Shown one piece after another: positions 39,568-43,810 of a stretch of 43,810 nt of DNA (the stretch's first letter is position 1; each line of letters begins with the position of its first letter). The translations under genes were made by a program, and so were the position numbers. The stretch is from Bacteroidaceae bacterium (GTDB taxonomy: Bacteria; Bacteroidota; Bacteroidia; Bacteroidales; Bacteroidaceae), in contig JAFXTO010000037.1 of assembly GCA_017535725.1 (NCBI GenBank), forward strand, positions 1-43,810. Direction: 5' to 3'. The notes beneath the pieces were generated by a model. The model saw only the letters and a list, made by a program, of their open reading frames with translations, made no database searches and was not told the DNA's origin.

Positions 39568-41694
39568 ATGAAGACTTTCTGGAATATATATATAATAGGT
39601 ATAGTTGCCGCGCTGGCCATCGTGGGCTGCGGACGGGGAACGGGTGAGCAGGGGCTGACACACGAAGAGGTGGTGGCCATCAACGAGCAGGTGCTGGAGA
39701 AGGCCATCGGCCAGCCCGACAGTGCGCTGATGATGATTGAACAATTGCGGGCGGGCGATTACTCGGCCATCGACACGACGGAAGTCTCGCTGCAATGGAG
39801 CGGGCCGTTGCCCGACTACCGCTGCGACTATCTGCGGGCCAAGGTCTATGCGCAGTCATTGGAGGGGATGTGGCTTGACTCTGCCATCATCATCGGCGAG
39901 CGACTGATGACGACCGACGCGGCCCGCGAGGACCTGGCCTACCAGCAGGACGTGCTGGAGATGCTCATCAACGCGTGTCGCCAGCACCGCGACGACGAGC
40001 AGGCCATCTACTGGTTGACACAGCTGATAGACCTCTGCCATCAGAATGGCGACGAGACGGAGGCCCTGCGCACCGAGGCCGATCTTGGCCTGATGCTCTC
40101 GGGCATCGGTCGTGCAGACGAGGGCCTGGCGAAGATCGACAGCGTCCTCACTCTGCTCAGCGGCAAGCGTAAATTCAACGAACTCGACGCCACCATCACC
40201 GCCCTGAAAAGGAAGATTAATGTGCTGAAGAACATGCAAACTGGCCTCACCCCAACCAGCCTCACCCCCGCCCCCTCTCCCAAGGAGAGGGGAGTATATA
40301 GTCCTGCTCCTGTGATTTCTGACAGCAAAACTAACCACTCCCCTCTCCTTGGGAGAGGGGCTGGGGGTGAGGCTGTAGGGGCCGGGGGTGAGGCTTCCAT
40401 TATTTTCTGTGCCCAGCAGATGCTCGACCTCATGGACGACTACGAGCAGCACCCCGACGTGTACCACGACGGCACCTACCGCGAGCCGCCCGAGCACATG
40501 CGCCCCCTCTACATCGACTTCTTCCGGGCACAGGCATATATGTTTATAGTGGAGGGCAGCCTCACCCCCGGCCCCTCTCCAAAGGGCGAGGGGAGTATAT
40601 ACTCTCAACGCGGAGGTGCTGCCGACAAAGGTAACCACTCCCCTCTCCTTGGGAGAGGGGCCGGGGGTGAGGCTTTGTCCCTCTTCGAGCAGACCAACTA
40701 CGCCAAGAGCTTCTCGGCCCGCAAGGACATGGCGCCGACGTATGGCCTGCTGGGCCAATACGACAAGATGCTGGCCATCCACGACGAGCAGGAGGCGCGG
40801 CTGCGTGAGCAGGGCGACACCGTCTGCGCCGAGTACGCCACCATCCTCCGCGACCGCGCCATGGCCGCCGAGGCCCGGGGCCATTACGCCGAGGCCAACG
40901 CCTATCACCGCCGCTACGAAGCACTCACCGCCATCCTCAACGACCGCCTCCTTCAGGGCAAGGCCAACCTCTACGCCGCCCGCTTCCACGCCGCCGAGCA
41001 GCAGCGCGAGATAGAACGGCATAAGACCACCTCTCGCTATCTCGCCATCGTGGGCTCCTGTCTTGCCGTCGTTGCCGTGCTGGCCCTGCTGTTTGCTGCC
41101 TACGTCGTCCACAAACGCCGCATCGTTGACCAGAAGAATCGTGCCCTCGTCAAGCAGATTGCCGAGGCAGCGGAGTATAGGAAGAAGGTTGACAGCCTCA
41201 CTGGCCTCACCCCCGGCAGCCTCACCCCCGGCAGCCTCACCCCCGGCCTTTCTCCGAATGGAGAGGGGAGTGGTTACACTCAAGGACAGAACACTAATGA
41301 TGCACAAACAGCAGAGGTATCCACTCCCCTCTCCATTTGGAGAGGGGCTGGGGGTGAGGCTGATCTTCTCCACCTCATCAAGTCCGAGCAGCTCTACCTT
41401 GACCCGCATTTCGACCGTCAGGCCGCCTGCGACCATTTCCACCTCACGAAGGAGCGCATCGGCGCGATTTTTGCTCAGGCCGGCGAGTACGCCAGCTTCA
41501 CCGACTACATCAACCGGTTACGTCTCGACCATGCCCGCGAACTGATAACCACCCGTCCCGATATGAGCATCGACGAGGTGGCCACCACCTCCGGCTTCTC
41601 CGTGCGCCGTACCTTCAGCCGCCTCTTCAAGGAGAAGTTCGGCCTCACACCTACCGAATTTAGGGAAGTAGCGAGCAAAGAAGCAAATAATTAG
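39568..41694 (+). CDS. Membrane-anchored AraC-family regulator with TPR-like sensor and three repeat insertions
   Basis: The 708-residue protein has an N-terminal hydrophobic segment ending IVGC (Cys21, lipobox-like, or a signal anchor). A helical TPR-like region follows, then a transmembrane helix near residues 490-514 (YLAIVGSCLAVVAVLALLF) and a C-terminal AraC-type HTH domain near 608-700 (ACDHFHLTKERIGAIF; SIDEVATTSGFSVRRTFSRLFKEKFG). It may sense something outside the membrane and bind DNA inside. Three in-frame insertions, near residues 226-277, 331-371 and 544-599, read SLTPGPSPKGEG...SPLLGRGAGGEA and derive from palindromic repeats. No promoter hexamer was recognised. Confidence 0.85.
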   Translation: MKTFWNIYIIGIVAALAIVGCGRGTGEQGLTHEEVVAINEQVLEKAIGQPDSALMMIEQLRAGDYSAIDTTEVSLQWSGPLPDYRCDYLRAKVYAQSLEGMWLDSAIIIGERLMTTDAAREDLAYQQDVLEMLINACRQHRDDEQAIYWLTQLIDLCHQNGDETEALRTEADLGLMLSGIGRADEGLAKIDSVLTLLSGKRKFNELDATITALKRKINVLKNMQTGLTPTSLTPAPSPKERGVYSPAPVISDSKTNHSPLLGRGAGGEAVGAGGEASIIFCAQQMLDLMDDYEQHPDVYHDGTYREPPEHMRPLYIDFFRAQAYMFIVEGSLTPGPSPKGEGSIYSQRGGAADKGNHSPLLGRGAGGEALSLFEQTNYAKSFSARKDMAPTYGLLGQYDKMLAIHDEQEARLREQGDTVCAEYATILRDRAMAAEARGHYAEANAYHRRYEALTAILNDRLLQGKANLYAARFHAAEQQREIERHKTTSRYLAIVGSCLAVVAVLALLFAAYVVHKRRIVDQKNRALVKQIAEAAEYRKKVDSLTGLTPGSLTPGSLTPGLSPNGEGSGYTQGQNTNDAQTAEVSTPLSIWRGAGGEADLLHLIKSEQLYLDPHFDRQAACDHFHLTKERIGAIFAQAGEYASFTDYINRLRLDHARELITTRPDMSIDEVATTSGFSVRRTFSRLFKEKFGLTPTEFREVASKEANN
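40242..40398 (+). repeat. In-frame palindromic element 1 in the AraC regulator gene
   Basis: Left arm 40261-40295 (starts CTCACCCCCGCCCCCTCTCC) and right arm 40337-40371 (starts ACTCCCCTCTCCTTGGGAGA) are complementary at 33 of 35 positions around a 41-base loop. Each arm is also a small palindrome (CTCTCCC..GGGAGAG type). Partial extra end units precede (CCTCACCCCAACCAG) and follow (GCCGGGGGTGAGGCT). Confidence 0.85.
40557..40679 (+). repeat. In-frame palindromic element 2 in the AraC regulator gene
   Basis: Left arm 40561-40596 and right arm 40637-40671 pair over most of their length, with minor mismatch at the centre of each arm. The loop is about 40 bases. Encodes SLTPGPSPKGEGSIYS and SPLLGRGAGGEA. 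Confidence 0.85.
41198..41364 (+). repeat. In-frame palindromic element 3 in the AraC regulator gene
   Basis: Left arm 41236-41271 and right arm 41323-41358 are complementary at about 32 of 36 positions. The arm core is GAATGGAG / CTCCATTT, differing from elements 1 and 2 on both arms together. Three tandem 15-base copies of the end unit (CCTCACCCCCGGCAG) precede it and encode repeated LTPGS. Confidence 0.85.
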
Positions 41695-41725
41695 GCTGAT
41701 GTTTGGTCTGTCCGTTCTATTTATT

Positions 41726-41733
41726 TAACTTTG
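41726..41733 (+). promoter_or_regulatory. Promoter -7 element for the AAA-ATPase-like gene
   Basis: TAACTTTG, followed by CAACCG, lies 29 bases before ATG 41763; this rules out the TTG at 41703 as the start. Confidence 0.6.
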
Positions 41734-41762
41734 CAACCGAAATTGTATATGACGTTATCTAT

Positions 41763-43397
41763 ATGGCAATGAAGAGAAAATACCCCGTAGGCATCCAGAG
41801 CTTCGAGAAGCTCCGTACAGATGGATACCTTTATATCGACAAGACCCCACTCATCTACAAGATGATTACTGGGGGCTGTCCCTATTTCCTCAGCCGCCCG
41901 CGCCGTTTCGGAAAGTCGCTGCTCATCTCCACCCTCGCCGCAGTGTTTGAAGGCCGTCGCGAGTTGTTCGAGGCATTCACCACCGAGCAGGGCATCGAAC
42001 AGCCACAGCTGTTCATAGCACAGAGCGACTGGAAGTGGGAGAAGCACCCCGTGCTGCGCTTCGACTTCAGCAAGAGCAACTTGACCAGCCTGGAGCGCCT
42101 CGACGAGTTCATCGACTACACCCTGACGGGTTACGAGCAGGAGTACGCCGTGCCGCCATCGAAGGCCAGCACCAGCCTGCGCATGACGAACATCATCCAC
42201 GCCGCCGAGCGACAGATGGGAAAGAAGGTGGTGATACTCTGCGACGAATACGACAACATGATGCTCCACAACTTGGGCGATGCTGAGATGCAGACGGCCA
42301 TCCGCGACCGCTTCCAGGACCTCTTCACGCCGCTGAAGGGCGAGGACAGCCACCTGCAGTTCGTCTTCATCACAGGCATCTCCAAGTTCTCGCAGATGGG
42401 CATCTTCTCGAAGCTCAACAACCTGGAGAACATCTCCATGCAGCCCAACTACGATGCCATCTGCGGCATCAGCGAGGAGGAGCTGACCACGCAGCTGCGC
42501 CCCGACATCGAGCTGATGGCCGCCAACCGCGGCAAGACCTACGACGAGACGCTGGCCGCGCTGAAGCAGATGTACGACGGCTATCATTTCAGCGAGCGCA
42601 TGACCGACATGTACAATCCTTTCAGCTTAGTTAGTGCCCTGAAGTCGGGGAAGATTGACAAGTACTGGTTCGACAGTGCCACGCCCAGTGCGCTCATCGC
42701 CATGTTGCGCCAGATGCCGCCGTTAGAAATCGGTGACGTGGATGGCGCCTTCTGCGAGTCTGGCGACTTCAACAAATCCTTCGACAGCTACAACGCCCCG
42801 CTGCCAGTGCTTTATCAGAGCGGCTACCTGACCATCAAGCGCTACGACGAGGACATCGACATGTACACGCTGGGCTTCCCCAACGAGGAAGTGCGCAAGG
42901 GCTTTGCCGGCAGCCTCTACAGCTACGTCACCAACACCCCGGGCGAAGACCGCGAACGCAGCGCCCTGATGAAAGCCTACAAGATGTTCTGGCGCAACGA
43001 CGACCTGCCAGCCTTCATCGAGGCCATCAAGGCGTTCTACGCCGGCGTGCCCTACCAGTGGGAGAAGGACAACCGCAACGAGCACTACTACCACGCCCTG
43101 CTCTACACCCTCCTCGTGGCCTTCGGCGCCGACGTGGTGGCCGAGGAGCCGTCGGCCAAGGGCTGCAGCGACATCACCCTGAAGATGCCCCGAGGCATCT
43201 ACGTCATCGAGCTGAAGTACGATGACACCGCCGATGCCGCCCTCGAACAAATCGACCGCAAGGGCTATGCCGACAAGTACGCCCTCGAAAGGCTACGGGT
43301 AGGCGACGGCACGTCGGGAATCGGCCGACCCGTCACCAAAGTCGGCATCGCGTTCTCATCAGCGGAGCGAAACATTACCGACTGGAAGGCTGTATAA
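41763..43397 (+). CDS. AAA-ATPase-like protein with C-terminal PD-(D/E)XK nuclease-like domain
   Basis: The 544-residue protein begins MAMKRKYPVGIQSFEKLRTDGYLYIDKT, the start of the AAA-ATPase-like (PF09820-type) family. It has the P-loop variant LSRPRRFGKSLL, a Walker-B-like VVILCDEYDN, and FITGISKFSQMGIFS. The C-terminal region carries a PD-(D/E)XK-type core: CSDITL, then YVIELKYDDTADAALEQI. These proteins are abundant, multi-copy and variable in Bacteroidetes; their role is unknown. Start ATG 41763 is set by the promoter. The gene has its own promoter and terminator, so it is monocistronic. Confidence 0.9.
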   Translation: MAMKRKYPVGIQSFEKLRTDGYLYIDKTPLIYKMITGGCPYFLSRPRRFGKSLLISTLAAVFEGRRELFEAFTTEQGIEQPQLFIAQSDWKWEKHPVLRFDFSKSNLTSLERLDEFIDYTLTGYEQEYAVPPSKASTSLRMTNIIHAAERQMGKKVVILCDEYDNMMLHNLGDAEMQTAIRDRFQDLFTPLKGEDSHLQFVFITGISKFSQMGIFSKLNNLENISMQPNYDAICGISEEELTTQLRPDIELMAANRGKTYDETLAALKQMYDGYHFSERMTDMYNPFSLVSALKSGKIDKYWFDSATPSALIAMLRQMPPLEIGDVDGAFCESGDFNKSFDSYNAPLPVLYQSGYLTIKRYDEDIDMYTLGFPNEEVRKGFAGSLYSYVTNTPGEDRERSALMKAYKMFWRNDDLPAFIEAIKAFYAGVPYQWEKDNRNEHYYHALLYTLLVAFGADVVAEEPSAKGCSDITLKMPRGIYVIELKYDDTADAALEQIDRKGYADKYALERLRVGDGTSGIGRPVTKVGIAFSSAERNITDWKAV

Positions 43398-43432
43398 CAC
43401 ACGTTTCTTTTGTGATAACATAACGCAACACT

Positions 43433-43466
43433 GCCCCGTAGCCCACCGCCGCTGCGGGGCTTTTTC
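43433..43466 (+). terminator. Rho-independent terminator of the AAA-ATPase-like gene
   Basis: GCCCCGTAGC (43433-43442) pairs with GCTGCGGGGC (43451-43460, one G-T pair), followed by TTTTTC. Confidence 0.85.
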
Positions 43467-43527
43467 TTTTCTATTTGTCTCATTCCACTCTCGTATTTGT
43501 ACCATCCGAAGAGGAAAAACACCCTTT

Positions 43528-43571
43528 GGAGGGAACAATGTGTCTTAGAGGAGGGTCCAATGTGTCTTAGT
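43528..43571. repeat. Two 22-base direct repeats upstream of a promoter
   Basis: GGAGGGNNCAATGTGTCTTAG occurs at 43528-43548 and 43550-43570, with only the two middle bases differing. The two copies are exactly 22 bases (two helical turns) apart and end 26 bases before a promoter element, a layout fit for tandem regulator binding. Confidence 0.7.
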
Positions 43572-43578
43572 TATTGTA

Positions 43579-43604
43579 TTTAAGCGCTTAAAGACGTACC
43601 TTTG
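43579..43604 (+). promoter_or_regulatory. Promoter with overlapping palindrome
   Basis: The perfect 14-bp palindrome TTTAAGCGCTTAAA (43579-43592) directly precedes TACCTTTG (43597-43604). A short frame downstream (ATG 43633, 14 codons, MTEPDQLLLLRIEI) could be a leader peptide, but nothing confirms it. Confidence 0.5.
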
Positions 43605-43753
43605 CAGCCAGTAATTCAAAATCGCTGTCGATATGACCGAGCCAGACCAATTACTTCTGCTAAGAATAGAGATATGAAACGTACATGAGCGACTTCGTTC
43701 GCCAAAGGGAATGAAAAAGGGTTGCCCCTTGCACATAGTTGCAGGATTTTAGC

Positions 43754-43761
43754 TACCTTTG
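43754..43761 (+). promoter_or_regulatory. Promoter -7 element for the last, partial gene
   Basis: TACCTTTG, followed by TCGCCA, 32 bases before ATG 43793. Confidence 0.55.
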
Positions 43762-43792
43762 TCGCCACATAACCCCTTAAAGAGCGAATGAC

Positions 43793-43810
43793 ATGAGTAA
43801 GAACGTAGAG
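43793..43810 (+). CDS. Start of an unidentified gene, cut by the window end
   Basis: Only six codons (MSKNVE) are visible. The call rests on the TACCTTTG promoter element at the usual distance and an open frame to the end of the window. The product cannot be named. Confidence 0.4.

Noticed and set aside
1-43810. tRNA or rRNA genes
   Set aside because: I looked for cloverleaf-like stretches and rRNA signatures in the spacers and saw none; a dedicated scan was not possible.

Overview
The window is typical chromosomal DNA of a Bacteroidales bacterium (Prevotella/Bacteroides relatives). Signs of this are the TAnnTTTG promoter hexamer group in front of most genes, the absence of clear Shine-Dalgarno sites, a T9SS-like C-terminal tail, a DUF4290 gene, an EF-G2 paralogue and a Mfa1/Mfa2-type (type V pilus) fimbrial operon. 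No tRNA, rRNA, CRISPR array or transposase was seen.

Layout. (1) 1-2680: a repeat-rich accessory patch. A GxxExxY (PD-(D/E)XK-like) gene sits among copies of a roughly 375-bp dispersed repeat (repeat A). A RelE-like toxin/antitoxin pair follows, its toxin cut short at a repeat A end, then a second dispersed repeat (repeat B). (2) 2681-9147, minus strand: a housekeeping operon tsaB - DUF4290 - murA - rimM - dxr - rseP. (3) 9323-12397: a secreted GH92 alpha-mannosidase fused to a basic-secretory-protein (BSP) metallopeptidase domain and interrupted by one in-frame stop. (4) 12550-14697: yicC - gmk - nadD. (5) 14803-16953 (minus): an EF-G2-type elongation factor lacking the catalytic His; then hemW, carrying an in-frame low-complexity insertion. 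(6) 18551-22418: a large secreted protein with two thioredoxin-like CxxC modules, and a DUF4468 protein; then a small minus-strand lipoprotein and the CCA-adding enzyme. (7) 24914-31389: a five-gene fimbrial operon: DUF3575, DUF3868/OmpA-like, Mfa1-like shaft subunit, Mfa2/FimB-like anchor, and a lipoprotein that joins a TlpA-like thioredoxin domain to a fimbrillin domain. (8) 31481-37534 (minus): a HEAT-repeat/DUF1080 secreted protein, a Tat-exported Gfo/Idh/MocA oxidoreductase, and the TIGR03915/TIGR03916 pair of putative DNA-repair proteins. (9) 37535-43810: a 1.3-kb repeat-rich spacer, a PIN-domain toxin/antitoxin pair, a membrane AraC-type TPR regulator with three in-frame palindromic repeat insertions, an AAA-ATPase-like/PD-(D/E)XK protein, and a structured promoter region before a gene that leaves the window.

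Two themes stand out. First, the genome tolerates and spreads low-complexity and palindromic repeats: many operon spacers are small minisatellites, and the same kinds of sequence enter reading frames without breaking them (AraC regulator, hemW, GH92 linker, dxr tail, possibly cca). Second, the fimbrial operon carries its own thioredoxin-fimbrillin chimera, an unusual arrangement that suggests a redox-active or disulfide-handling pilus component. Domain assignments rest on reading the protein sequences; no database search was run.
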